DNA of 64,000 nt from Acridotheres tristis (Eukaryota; Chordata; Aves; Passeriformes; Sturnidae), in contig CM072888.1 of the NCBI GenBank assembly GCA_037013685.1, positions 6,987,034-7,051,033 on the forward strand, given 5' to 3'. Position 1 is the stretch's first letter. Each line of letters opens with the position of its first letter. Under the pieces are notes generated by a model. That model saw only the letters and a program-made list of their open reading frames with translations, had not been told where the DNA came from and made no database searches. Positions 13,901-26,497 of the stretch are shown here, in pieces. Both the position numbers and the translations under genes were made by a program.

Positions 13901-14719
13901 GGGGAAAAAATCACAGGTGAACATTGGAAAAAGGGACTGTTGGTCTGGGCACTTCAGTGGGTACTTACATGAGTAATATTTGAGTCATTTTTCACATAAA
14001 ACAGATTTTTTGTTCTGCTTAAGGAACTGATTACATTTTCTAGTCAGTCAAAAATTTTGGCCTATATCTAGTCTATTCAATTTTTTGTTGTTTTACTGTA
14101 GAGCAGCTGGATTATTAGAAACTCCCCTGTTACTAAACCAGCCTCACATACGGATCAGTAAAAATAATCCAACCTGGCAACAAGTGTTCTGCAGTGGAGT
14201 GAGTACATGTGCCCAAATAAGTCTGTGTTTATGCTCAAGGGGATCCTGATTATAATTCTATACTCTTTTGCAACTGCTCCTAAAAGTCAAGTCAAAGTTG
14301 TATATAGCAATCAAAAGTAATTGAAATTGAAAATATATCTATGGCTGGCAAAGGAGGAACGTGGCTGTGCTTTGTGTGCCTTACTACATCAACAGAAGGA
14401 AGAAGTGAAAAACCCCCAGTAAAAGCTCTAAGCTTTTATCTCTAAAGAGATTTAGCAAAAATAACCACACAGCACAAAACAAGCCTTGAGATGACTCCTC
14501 CTCTCTTTCTCTGTGCATGTATTTATCTCTCCAGTGTCTATTGAACAGCATATAAATCAGCAAACACTGAAGACATCTCCCCTTTAAGTGCTATCTGCAA
14601 TTAAAGCCATTGCTTGAGAAAGAAAGTTTTAACTTTGAGGCCTGAGTATAGGCTAAGCATTTCCTAAATTTTAGTTGTCAGTTTGAATATAATATAATTT
14701 GATGATGTGCAAAATTAGT

Positions 14720-14830
14720 AGGTGTTTTTCTCCATTAGCATCACATTACCTGGTGAAAGCAGGACCATGAATGAAATAATGAATGGCATTATAACGAGCC
14801 AGCATCAGGAGATTTCTTTTGCTTCATTTA
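14720..14830. promoter_or_regulatory. Candidate conserved non-coding element with POU-like repeats
   Basis: ATGAATGAAATAATGAATGG (14,767-14,786) carries two ATGAAT half-sites 12 bases apart, resembling POU-domain binding cores. It is followed by CATTATAACGAGCCAGCATC, which keeps a CpG in A+T-rich DNA, and preceded by TCCATTAGCATCACATTACC with two further ATTA cores. No frame is open for long. The call is tentative. Confidence 0.22.
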
Positions 14831-17800
14831 ATATAAAGAAAATATATTAATTTTTAGAAGTATTAAAAAGTGAGAAAAAGTCTTTATACTGAAACAAACT
14901 TGTGTTTCAAACCATCTTAATAAGTATGGGCTAGGAGTCTTCTCCCTAAGTCACAGAAACTACAAGAAGAATGGCAGATAACTCTATTTAGGAAGAAACT
15001 GTGGGGAGCTGGGATCCAAATGTGTGTCCTTACCTGCAGTTTCTTTCCCAGTGAGGATTGAGGCATCTTGGCAGCACAGGAAAAGAAAGCTCCAACCTTT
15101 TGCTTCTGACCTGTGCATGTCAGTGGCTGTGAGCAGCACGTCAGCTGTCAAGGCTGCAAATCCAGCACTTGTCACGTTGTAAAGGGAACAACCACATATT
15201 CACATTTTGTTTCCAAGGTGATGCATGTAAAAAGTATCAAAGCTTTCCACTAAACAAATGAAGGTATTTTTATGCTATGCTACTTAAGTGGTTTAGGTAA
15301 GCAAACCTAAACCTTTTCATAATATAAAAAAAAAAATTCTGTAAGGGGTAAGTCTGTCAGAAATTCAGGTTTCTGCTCTGTTTGAGCTAAAATCACATAG
15401 ATAGTGCAGTAAAGCAGGAGTTCCACTGCTGAGCAGCACTGACTGCCCTGGGCTGCAGCAGCACAGACTTGATTTCTGGGTCCCATTATCTTTTGACCTT
15501 CTGAATGAAATGGAGTTTTGATAGTGAGAAATCATTGTCTTTGACCTAATCCTGCTTCATGCCATTAGAATAGAGTGAGCACCAAATAGTGTAAACACAC
15601 AGAAGGGTCAGAGCTCCCCAGCTTAGCCTGTGTTTGATTACAGTTGAATCATTCTTGGTTGCAATAGCTACTTTTTACTTGTGGAGTTGTTTGGCTCAAT
15701 AAATTGCACTGCTGTCTTGTAGGAAGAGTCTTCAGTGTTCTGTAACAATTGTAACCATAACTTTACAGGTGGTTCATAAGCTCCATCAAGCACACATGGG
15801 TGCTGTAGCACAGATTTGTTGAAATTATGATTTTTGGATATGACTGCCTAATATTAATCAATTAAGAGTCTGATTTTTCAGGTGAGGTGAATGTCTGCAG
15901 CTTCTGCTGAATAGCCAAATGTCTGGATTTGACTGGCACTACCCAGGAAAGCCACACTCATTGAAATACCTAATTTCTTCAGAACTGCATGCATTTTTAG
16001 AGTACTTGTTATGCCATGCAGGCAGAGCTGCCAGCTTTCTCATAAAAACAGGTCTGTCAGTTGAATTTTAATTAGGTACACAAATACGTCTTTTTCTTAA
16101 TACCCATTTTGTAAATATGTCCCAAGAATCAAGATAGAAATGCCTTGATAAATATATATAATAAAAGGCATAGACACAACAGGACATAAAGACATATGGC
16201 AAGATGGACAAAGAAGCTTTCTTGACAGAAGAAATAAATGGCATATATAGTTTGAACACCTGAGTAGGGACAGTTTAGATGAAGAAGAAAGATAGGCAAA
16301 TTAAAACCTAAAAAATCACTGAAAATTGGTATACACCTCCCAGGCAAGTTTTTAAAGAGAGATAAGGAAAGGCTATAAAAAGGATAGATCATTAATCATT
16401 GGAAATTCAATTAGTTTATATTGACTGCTGGAAATTATGGACTTGATAAGGGGTACCTCTTCCTGGAGGACAGGACTCCATTCTGAAAGATTTTGCAGGC
16501 TACTCAATGAAAGTACAGGCTATTTTGTACTTGCTCCTCATATTGCTGGAAAACAAGACAAGGATGATAAATAAGATAAAAGCTTAGAGTCATCTAGAGT
16601 CTGGTGATCTCAATGTCATCAGAATTTAAAATGCCCTTGAGGTTATAAGTGTGAAAGACAATATCTCAAAATCACTGGACTTTAAAATATAAATAAATAA
16701 AAATAGAGAGTTAGTGCATATGGAATGAGGTGGGGGGGGAAGTTGATTAAAATCAGTTTGGGGTTTGGCAATTTTGTGTGAAAATGTATCTAGATAGTAC
16801 AGAAGCAGCCCTGGGAGCTGGCCCTCAAGAGACCTTGTTTAATGAGAAATGTCTGGATTTTTATTCTCCTGGATGGTGTAGTTTGGAAATAATTTTTGTA
16901 GTCTCTTGGGAAATACACCAGTCAAACAATTATTTCTCATGAAAGCCTTGTCTGTTGCTTCAGAAGACACTGTTTACTTAGACTGGTTCCTTAAATGAGA
17001 CATTTCAATGTGAAGGGGAGAGATTACAATAAAGAATGATACTTCTAGAAAAACAGGAAAAAAGTTACATTCACTGAAAATGTTAGTGACTTTGCACATC
17101 TTCCTGTTAGAATAGGATTAATTTTATCCTCCCAGAAATAACTCATCTTGAGTTATGTAAAATTAGCAGGTCAATAAGAGGAAAGGAGTTCAAGTATGCA
17201 TATTAGAGAGGAGTCAAGAGGGGAGTTCTCTTAAAATAAAATGGTATCACGATTTCATAGGACAGGGAAGGCTGATATTTGTCAGGGCTTGTCTAGTTTA
17301 GAAGCACTGTTTGCTGTGATTTTTGTTTTTCTTTAGCTTTGTTGCTGTGGTCTTCAGTGATGTTAGTAAGAGATTCTGCTTAGGGAATGTGCAATCTGCC
17401 AGACTGCAGGTAGTGGAGTAACAATTTTCTTTTCTCCCCCAGAACTACAGAGCAGCTTTATTATGCAGAGATAATCCCGTGTTCCACCTTTTAAGACAAT
17501 ACTTGCTAGTGTTCTGATCTGTGTGTAACCAACAGCTCAGTGGTTAAAGCACTTTCATGAACCATTGGAAAATTTCGCTCTGTTTCAGTAGTGATGAAGG
17601 AAATAAAGGCCTTGTGTTCTGAGTGAATGAATTCTTGTATTGCTGGGCTATTGATTAGAAATACCAAGGACTCATTTCCAGAAATTCAAGAAATTCTATG
17701 GAAGAGGCTTTTTCATCCTGGCAAAGCATTTGAAGTGAAAATGAATTTTAAAGTAATAAGAGTATTTTATATATCATGTATTTTTTCCTGTTAATGGCTT

Positions 17801-19309
17801 ATGTTTAGGGAACAGTACATAGCATTATATTAAAATCAGTTGTCCTGACATCCATGCACACACATCCCCCTTCTTTAGACAAAGAGTAGGCTCAGGGGTG
17901 AGTGTAGTTGGGTTTGGGGTTTTCATTCAAGTGTTGAATGGAAGAATCAATTAATCCTCTAAATTTAATGGGCTGCCAAGGCACTGAGCTGGAGAGAACG
18001 TGGAAATGGAGAGGTTTCATCTGTGACTTCATAGTCCAAATATTTGAAGCATGTTCTTTGCATTTAAGACAAATTTAATTTTCATTTAGCTAGATGGTTT
18101 CCCAGTAACAGTAGAGTGCAATTGTTTCTTTCATAAACCAAAAGCTTCCTGCTGTGAGCCATTTTCTTATTTCAGAATTCTTCCTGGAACTTTGGCCTCA
18201 GCCTACAGTGACATCTGAGGAGTTTCACATTGTAAAGTACATCAGCTTCCTACTCAGTGTTTGGCAGAACATTATTGTCCACATATCTCAAGATGTTTGC
18301 TTTTGCAACTTACTTTAAAGAAGTTTGACAAGGCAATTCTAAATCAGAGGAGGAGCAGTTCAGGTACAGGGCTGAGGGAACAAACAGCTAATCGTATTTC
18401 CTTAGGGTAAACTGATGATTAAAGATACATAAATTACAGTTCAATACTGTCAAAATAACAGAGATTTTCCCAATAACAGAACATTTTAGTTTTCATGGAT
18501 AGTGAACGATACTCTTAAAATCTTTTTCTGGAGCTTGTAGCATAAAATCTGAAAAGCATCTTGGATTTTCCAATCTTGATGCTGACATCTTTGATAGAAA
18601 AGAAGTTTATGTAGTTTTCATTGTCTAAGTCTGCAAAACCATGAAGAAAGGAAAGAAAATAAATTGAATGGTTATATCAGACAAACTTCACTGATCTTGG
18701 TTTTAGTTAATAACATGACAATTTTATGATCATTTATCCGATCAAATTAATTTTGCAAATTAACTGTGGTATTACAGAATGTGGATTATCTTAATTATGG
18801 AAATGTGGTTTCCATTACTATTGCATTATTATACCATCTTATTTATGACTTTATGGTAATGATTGCAGGGCATAACTTGCACTGATATTATCACACCTCA
18901 AATTGCTCATTCTGCTGCACATTATTTCGTAGAAGCTGTTAGGTGCACTTGCTTAGAACACATACTGCAAAGTTAAATAATATTTCAAAGGGATTAAAAA
19001 TTAAGAATGTCTAGAAATGATTAATTAGTAGTGTCTAGATGCAATGGTGATAAGACCTTTCAAAAAGGCTTCTGTTGTTCTGTTCTTTTGGTTTAGCCCC
19101 AGTGACTGTGATCAGGAAACAAAGATGTCACAGAGCTTTAGCTGTTGCAGTATCAGCCAGTGCTTTGCAGATTTGTTCAAGCTCTGGCTTTTGTGATTTG
19201 AGCAGATTCCATGTTTTACTCGATTCACCTCAATACTGCTCATTCTTTCACACTCTTTAGTAGCTGCTGAAGCTTCCTCAACCTGAGTTATTTTGCTGTG
19301 AAATGTCCC

Positions 19310-19950
19310 GGGTTCACGAAATGTTGACTCTTAACAGCTTCAAAAGCCAAAACTGTTGTCACATAAAGGCCCATTATGAATGCTTGCTGTAAAGGGACAT
19401 TATGGCTTCTCAAAAACCTCACACAGAAGCAGCAGGGACTGCATTTTTAACTGTGGGCAGGGCATGATAATAATTTTGAGAACCTAAATTTGAGCGAGTA
19501 GTCCCTGGCACCAGAGGAATGCCAGTCATTTTTTTTTGCAGCGGGCAATTAATATGCATGAGTCTGGAATCCTCTCTGGGTCTGTGTGATAAAACACCAT
19601 GAAGTTGATTGGACTGCTTTTCCCTTGCAATGTGTAGCTTCCCTTTGATTGTGAGCAAAGTCCTAACTCTGTTTGATTATAAGGTCCTGCACAAATCCTC
19701 CAGGGAGGTAAGCAGAGGTCCCTGTACGTTGTGTCTGTCATAATTTCCTTATAACGGCTCTATTATGGATAATTCCCTGGAAGTCAGCTGTAAAGCTCAG
19801 CAGGTCCCCTTCTGATATCCTTCACATTTGGATAATTAACTGAGCTGTTGGAACAACAGAAACTTTATAATGTTCAGCAGTGGGAGTCTTGCAGCTGATC
19901 AGCTTTACCTTCATCAGCACTTGTCATTTGAACACTTGAAGGGTAATGTT
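19310..19950. promoter_or_regulatory. Candidate conserved non-coding block
   Basis: About 640 bases without simple repeats or recognisable transposon sequence. Motifs include TCTGTCATAATTTCC (a reverse TGACAG plus an ATTA core), TTATAACGGCTCTATTATGG with a retained CpG, GGATAATTCCC, two E-boxes of the CAGCTG type near 19,785 and 19,895, and CACTTGAA at 19,933-19,940, which matches the NK2-type homeodomain core. Two overlapping minus-strand frames of 79 and 71 codons (19,419-19,741) have no recognisable product. Enhancer function is inferred, not shown. Confidence 0.25.
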
Positions 19951-20429
19951 TCAGGATGAATATAATCTTCGGCAGGAAAAGAAAAGATTTCAAATGTACA
20001 GGAAAATAAGGGCTTCAATAAATTTGTTATGCAGACTGTAATGCTCCTTGTGTTGCATTGCTCATGTACTCTGTGCTGCTGCCTTAAGAAGGATTTAGTC
20101 AACCTTGTATCTCCACAAAACAGGCTTTGCTTCATTGCAATGGAAAAACAAGTAAAGAATTCTCACAAACCCATCCCTGACATACTGAGAATTGGCATGC
20201 AGGAAACCCTCATACTGATCACAGCAGTCTCACCCAGACAAAACTTAATTTGTTTATAAACAATAAAATTAAATGCTTCTTATTTTTTTCTTCAATTCTC
20301 TTAATAGTTAAAAATTACTCAAGTACCCAACCTATCTGCATAGCTCAAACAAGCAAAGTTGTTGTTTTCTACTGAAATTCAGGCCTATAGGACACTGAAA
20401 TGTGATCCTAATTGACATTTATTTATTAT

Positions 20430-20730
20430 CCAACTGCACAAAGACTCTTTGTAATTAAGAGTGGTTTGTAAATCACAGTGCATTACTTACCGACCTGAAA
20501 GGTTGTTGCAGTAGAAAATTACTAATTACAGTGAGGTGTTCTTTTGAGACAGCTAAGCCTCACTGGATTAAGAAATATGTTTTAAAATACAGCAAAAGCA
20601 ACGTATGCACAGTGGTTAGAAATGTGCACGTTTATTGAAGCAATTTAATCTAACCTTAATGACCTACAGTTCAACTACCAAAATAATCTTCAAAGGTTGA
20701 TTCATTATTCTTAAGTTTCTGGATGCATAG
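20430..20730. promoter_or_regulatory. Candidate conserved non-coding element
   Basis: The sequence is rich in homeodomain-type cores: TTTGTAATTAAGAG near 20,450, GTGCATTACTTACCGACC with a retained CpG, AAAATTACTAATTACAG (TAATTA at 20,523-20,528), and TTGATTCATTATTCTTAAG near the end. Simple repeats are absent and all frames are broken. It resembles the enhancer elements found in deserts around developmental genes, but this is a visual judgement. Confidence 0.23.
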
Positions 20731-23700
20731 AGGCCTAAAGAACATAAATATTATCTGACAGAGTAAGTTTAAAAAAAGAAAATGCTCTATATTGAGATAA
20801 TTCCTAGACAATTAACTATCTCTTGATAAAAAACATTTCCATGGATGATTTTGTAAGAACAGGCATTGATTCCCATGAGGTTCATACTGATGGAGTTGCA
20901 GTGCACTGCATTAGGTCAGGTTGGTGTTTGCCTTCTGGAGAGAATTGTTCAGCATTTGCTTCCTTCCCCCTGTGACCCCAGAGCTCGGGTAAGAGCAAGC
21001 AAACAAATGTTGTGTTCTATCAGAGTGACTGATAGCAGAGAGGCTGTTCTAAGCCATTCTTCTTAGCACAAAATGGGCTGCTTTCTGTGAGATAGCTAGA
21101 ATGCCTTTTCACTTAAAGAGGGGCCAGTTTCTCTTTATGCTCCTCTGAGATGTCAACTTATTCTTTAACAATACAAGTGATGTCTAGGCTTGTTGGCATA
21201 GCCTCCCATGATAATATTGTTTTATCCTAATAAAGTGAAAGAATATGTAGTATAGTAAATCACTTTACAGCCAGATTAACTTAAATGTTTCATTAAGAGA
21301 GAGGCCATTAAACTATACCTGCAGTTGGATAAAACAAAACTCAGTGTTAAGCATATCAGGATCTTCTCTGACATGTTTTCTGATATTACTTTTCCATATT
21401 TTTTATACTACTTAAGGAATCTCTCTCTAAGTTTTACTCATCTCTGTCTTACAAATGCCTTGTGCTAGAATTGTCCCTGCAATACACAACTCGAAAACAA
21501 ACAAAAAATATTGATATACTGAAAGGCTTTAATCACCTACTAGAGCTCAGATAAGCCAATATTAAAACACATTTATGCACAAACAACTAATAACTAATAA
21601 CTGAAAGAAATTACATGCAACCTGAGAAGCCATTTCTTAATTGTTACTCATTAAAATAAATTATGGTATAATATCCCACTTACATGCTGAAAATAGAATA
21701 TAGCAGCAGTTGTTCTGTCAATTTATCTTTCATTCTAGCTTTTTATGGCAGTTAGGTTTTGAAAATAATTTGTCCTAATCAGATGGTGTTATATTTTACC
21801 AGCTAATAGCTACACCTCCTTGCAAGCATATCCTTAGAGAGGCATTGGGTTAAACATTAAAACTTAGACTTATTAGAGCTAATTGAATGTTACTGTAGTG
21901 AACATAAGGAATTGTTGCTCCTTATGTGGTTCAAACAATCTGCAAACCTATAGATCCTTCCAGTTGCATTGCTATCTACAGCTTTAATTATTGTAGGCCA
22001 CATAGGAGTATTATAGAGAGCTGATGTGGAAAAAATCAACTGGACACAGACATCAGATCAGTAGCAAATACTTTGTTATTACTGTAGTGAAGGTTCAGCT
22101 CATTCAGTGGATGTGGCTTTTGAAGCAGCTCTAGGGAATCTCAGTACTGCTCCTGTGCATCTCAGCTGGCTGCCTCCTAAACCTGGAATTAGGGACACAT
22201 GGACCCCAAGGAGGAGCAAAAAACACCCAGTGGGGAGCTGATCATCTGCACTTCTCAAATACTATCAGTTCTTCAGGATTTGGCCTGAGTGATGTTGAAG
22301 CTTTTGCTTGAATTCACTTAACTCATAAGTATTCAAAACATAAAAGAAGTTTTGGTTTTCTTGCAATCCAGTCACAGTTTACCACTTCCTTTGTTGTTAA
22401 ACCAGTGTCTCAGGTGCCAGCATCATAAGCCCACAGGAAAAAATGATTTTTCATTTTAATCTGAAATTAAGTAATTTCAATGATATTATCTATATTTCAA
22501 GAATATTATTCTAGCCTTATTTTCTCTTTCTCATGGTTTAATTCTCAGTTTAGTCAATTCCATTGTCTCAAGCTGGTTCTGTAAAGGATAACTACAGCTT
22601 AAATTATGGAGATGTCTACTCTGTGCAGTGGAATCAGAATTTTCTGAAGTGACATCAGACTGAGCTGATGGAAAATACGACTAAAAGTCTTCCAACGTGT
22701 ATATCTAAACTTCTTTATTAGAACTTATTTATGTTTTTTGGGTAGCATTTGGCACCTACAGGAATGGCTCTAAAGTTGTTGTAAAACAGCTGCTCAATGA
22801 GTGGAGCTGGGCATGTTGGAAGAAGCTTGCTGTCCTCTGCTCCTCCTTTTGCCATGATCTCTGCTTATTACAGGCATGGTTGCACTCCTAAGTCTGCCCT
22901 GCAAAGCATTGATTTTGGGGGTTAATAAATGTTTTCCTGTTTTCACCCCATCTTTAAATATTTGTCTCTGTTCGCCTGTGGAAAAGTGCGTGCCCTTCAG
23001 GAAAGTGTGGCATACAAATAATTAGTGCTTGTCAAGGGAGGGAAAAGGAGAAAGGTGAGAAATGCAGTGCACATCTAAAATGAAATGGGGAGTCAGAGAC
23101 ATTTGGATAAAAAACCCAGAAATGTAAAAGTTATAAAAAGAATTCTGTTTTCAGTGACATTGTAAGCTAGAATCTGCCTCTTGTTTCTGCTTTTTTTGGA
23201 GGAGGCTGTACTATGGTACAAGTAAATTTTTTAGGTTACACTTTAGAGACTTAATACAGTAGAATATCTATCTCTTTGCTTCACTTATTGTTTCTCTGAG
23301 GGGTTGCTACAAAAGGAAGCAAAAACCCTTCATACCAGAAACCCTGTCATATAAGTTATCTCCTTCCATCCATAGTACTACTTTACAGGCTGAAATAAAA
23401 AGTAGATAAAAAGGGTTGGTACCATTAGATGAACCCTCTCAATCTCTTTTTTCCTGGGGAAAGGGAGCTGGGGGAAGGAGGTCATTGTTGTTTATTTTAG
23501 AAGTTATTAAACCCTTGCTTTATTTGTGTTCAGTACAGATTACTGAAACTTAAAAGTGTGGAAGCCTGGAAAAATACAGGCAAGAAAGAGAAGAAATGAT
23601 GTAAAACAGAGAGGAATACACTAAGAATATGAGGTAAAAAAAAGTCATGAGTGCATCTATGTCAGTGTGGATTATTAAAACACTTCTCTCTCTCCTCAGA

Positions 23701-24707
23701 ATTATTCTTAAACTTTCTGATGCATGAATACATTCAATCAGTGAAATTTATGAATTATCATAATGAAGAGTTAAGGCTGATCTGTAGTTGCACCATTCCT
23801 GGTGTCAAAGCTATGTGATATGCTCTTTACTTACACTGAATCTTTGCCAATTTTTTCCCCAAATTTGTCAGACTGTGTAGTGCATTGTCTAAGACAAACA
23901 TCACAGGATTGTTGATTATGACTTCCATTATTATACATGCATAATTCTTTTTTTTATCCATTATCATATTGCTATCTCTACTCTTAAAGGAGGCTCAAAG
24001 TGATTGAGGCTGGAGCTATGATGTTTCCAATAATTTTAAATATCTGACCTTAGACATACAGGATCTGGAACTTTAGGCATGCCATGTCTTTCTAATGAGC
24101 TTTCAGCTACGTCTGGTTTTCTGGACAGGTAAGACTCTTGTCTTTGCTGTTTGAGACACAGAGTGCATTTGTTTGAGTACAAAATGCAGTTTATGCAGCC
24201 TCCTTCTACATCTGGTCATGGTGCATCTGCTGAGCACATGCAGAGTTCCCAATTACAAATGTTGCCCTTTACCCTGTGACCCATGCAGAAGCACAACTTC
24301 AGCTCCCTATTGCCTCCCTGTTGCTTGTCCAAGCAGTCAGAAAAGAAAAACTGCTCTGCATAAGGGTGTGGAGGAGTCCTGTCTTTTTAATCTGTGTTCA
24401 TGAGAAGTTCCTTGCTTTTCCAGGGAGGGAGGTGGCTGGTGTTAGGTCCTCAGATGTAAACAATTGCCTACCGAGCTCAGCACACACTGATTGAGCAAAG
24501 TCAGTGTTCTGACTTCATGTATTCAGCATACAAGTGTTCTTGACTTAGTTCCAGCTATTGGCCTTTAGATCTTTAGAAAACCAGACTTCAAGCCTCTGAA
24601 GCAGAATAATATAAAAGGAGGCAACTGAAGTAGCCACTAGAGGAAAAGTGTGATTTAAATTAATTCCCTGAACCAAAGAATAACTGTACAACAGAGAGAA
24701 GGCATCT

Positions 24708-24724
24708 TACACACACACACACAA
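24708..24724. repeat. Short (AC)n microsatellite
   Basis: About eight AC units interrupt unique sequence between GGCATCTT and AAATAGTTTT. It is the only clean CA repeat of note in the window. Confidence 0.75.
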
Positions 24725-24999
24725 ATAGTTTTCATTATTGCTATCTAACCAGAAGTTCTTTCTCTTTCTTGATAACTAAGCGAGAAATACTGTCCCAACA
24801 CCGTATTCCTCTGGCTCATCACAGTCCTGTGTCCTGTTTTTTCTTTCATGTGCTCCATTCAGGTCAGAGATGGAAAAATATCTGGTTTTCACTGCATTGA
24901 CAGGTTGTCATTCAGTTCCTGGGGTGAATGGTAGCATGATGCCTGTTTAATAGGTAAGAAATTGTTAACATTTCTAATAATTTATGTGTTAATTTATAG

Positions 25000-25105
25000 A
25001 CACATTCCAAGACAAAACCAAGATTCCAGTCCAGAAGAAAATATGTTTCAAAATGATTTGGTATCCATACCCAGTTTTAACTGGTGCAGAAATGAGATTG
25101 AACAG
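25000..25105 (+). other. Candidate cryptic or non-coding exon (106 nt)
   Basis: TTAATTTATAG at the left edge is an AG acceptor with a modest T-rich tract, and GAACAG|GTATGT at the right edge is a good donor. One plus-strand frame (24,962-25,363, 133 codons) is open through the whole interval, but it continues past the donor into the presumed intron, and its product is unfamiliar. I see no flanking exons. Confidence 0.12.
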
Positions 25106-25775
25106 GTATGTGCAACCTCATCTTCAACCCTGTGTCTATATAGCCTCTACAGCACGAAGCAAAGCATTCTAAATACCATTTTTAAAGCTAGAAATTTGTT
25201 TTTTGAGACATTAGGTTCCAAGCAGCATTTTGTAGAGCAGCTAAAAAGCAACCTCAGCATACATCATTCCTTACTTTTGCAGCCCTTGGGTTTAGAGGGA
25301 AGAAAATGTTTTGACCTCTTTACAATTTTTATTGCTGCTAGAGAGACATTCCATATCTGTTAGATATTTGGCATTGGTTTAGATAGAAAACCAGCTTGGA
25401 CCAAGTAAAATTGCTGGCTTTTCCTTTCTTTTTAGTACATCCTTATGGAATATTTACTGTATAACCAGCAGATACTTTGCCAAGTTAGGATTAGGATGGG
25501 AAAAATCAGGTTCTGTGAAACAAAGAGCAAGAGCTTATTAAAGTAAGAACTTGGCTAGTACCCCTCCAGGGAGCTGCAAAGTATTACTAAGTTATAGATA
25601 CTGCAGAAAGGATAAGAATCCTTATGGAAAGCATCTCCCTACTTAAATAAGAAGGTCAGTTGGTTGGGGCAGTAGAAATATTGAAACCATAGTACAGTAT
25701 AGCTCAAATTGTACTGCTGCTATAAATTAGTATTAAATCTCAATTGTATTTTCTGTAAATTCACTTTCTGTCCAT

Positions 25776-25878
25776 CCAAAAAACAAAAAAACCCCAAAAA
25801 ACCCACCAAAACAAAAACAACTAAAAACCAAAACAAAAAAAACCTAGCCAAACAAAAAGAAGCAAATAAAAATCTAAG
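25776..25878. repeat. A/C-only low-complexity tract
   Basis: For about 75 bases the plus strand is made almost solely of A and C, as runs of A separated by one to four C, then grades into an A-rich tail ending near AAATAAAAATCTAAG. G and T are nearly absent, so the strand asymmetry is extreme. The open frame across it (25,709-25,996) is rich in Lys, Asn, Thr and Pro only because of this composition. It resembles the (CAAAA)n-type low-complexity DNA common in bird genomes. Confidence 0.85.
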
Positions 25879-26368
25879 CTCACAAGATGATTTTGATATT
25901 ATGCCACTTTTTCACATCCCCTTTGCAATTGGAGCTGGCAGAGCAGGGGTTATAATATTACACTGTTGCCATCTGCAGTCATTTCCCCTTGAATAATGGA
26001 GAAATTCTGGTTCTTAGAATCCACTGAGCTCACATTATCAGCCCTTCTGTTGGTAGGTTCTGCAATCTTCCACAGAACAGGAGTGGAGCTTTCTTCCCCT
26101 TCCATTGCCTGTTCTTTTTCTGTGGGTGCCCTTCCACACATGGATCTTGGTGCTTCTGCTTAACAGAGACTGTTTCCAAATGAACACCCTTATTTTTCTT
26201 TAAATGATGTGTTAGTGGAAAGGTAAGCATGCAAAAAAGAGTCAGACTCCTCTCTAATCTCACTGCAGTAGGCCTTTAAGTGCTTTTATCATTTCAATAC
26301 TGAAAAACAAATGTTAATATTACAGTAACCTGAGTTTAACCTCAGAACGCTGCTCTAAGGGGCAAATA

Positions 26369-26497
26369 TATCATTATCTCCATTTACCAGTGGTAGCCTG
26401 AAGCATAGAGAGATTTTTGTGTGTCTGGCCCAAGGTCATGTAGGAATGCTTTAGCAGAAGTATAATTAGATGCAAGATCTCCTGAGTTCTAGTCTAA
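26369..26497 (-). mobile_element. MIR-like SINE fragment (antisense)
   Basis: The plus strand resembles the reverse complement of the MIR SINE core along about 130 bases. The order is a TTATCTCCATTTACCAG segment (MIR: ATCCCCATTTTACAG), CCTGAAGCATAGAGAGA (MIR: ACTGAGGCACAGAGAGG), GGCCCAAGGTCATGTAGGA (MIR: TGCCCAAGGTCACACAGCT), then AGCAGAAGTATAATTAG (MIR: GGCAGAGCCGGGATTCG) and a CCTGAGTTCTAGTCTA end. The landmarks are in the right order with near-correct spacing, which is hard to get by chance. MIR elements are tRNA-derived SINEs that stopped moving long before birds arose, so the roughly 30% divergence seen by eye fits. It could belong to an amniote-specific MIR relative; the subfamily is not resolvable by eye. 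Confidence 0.68.
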
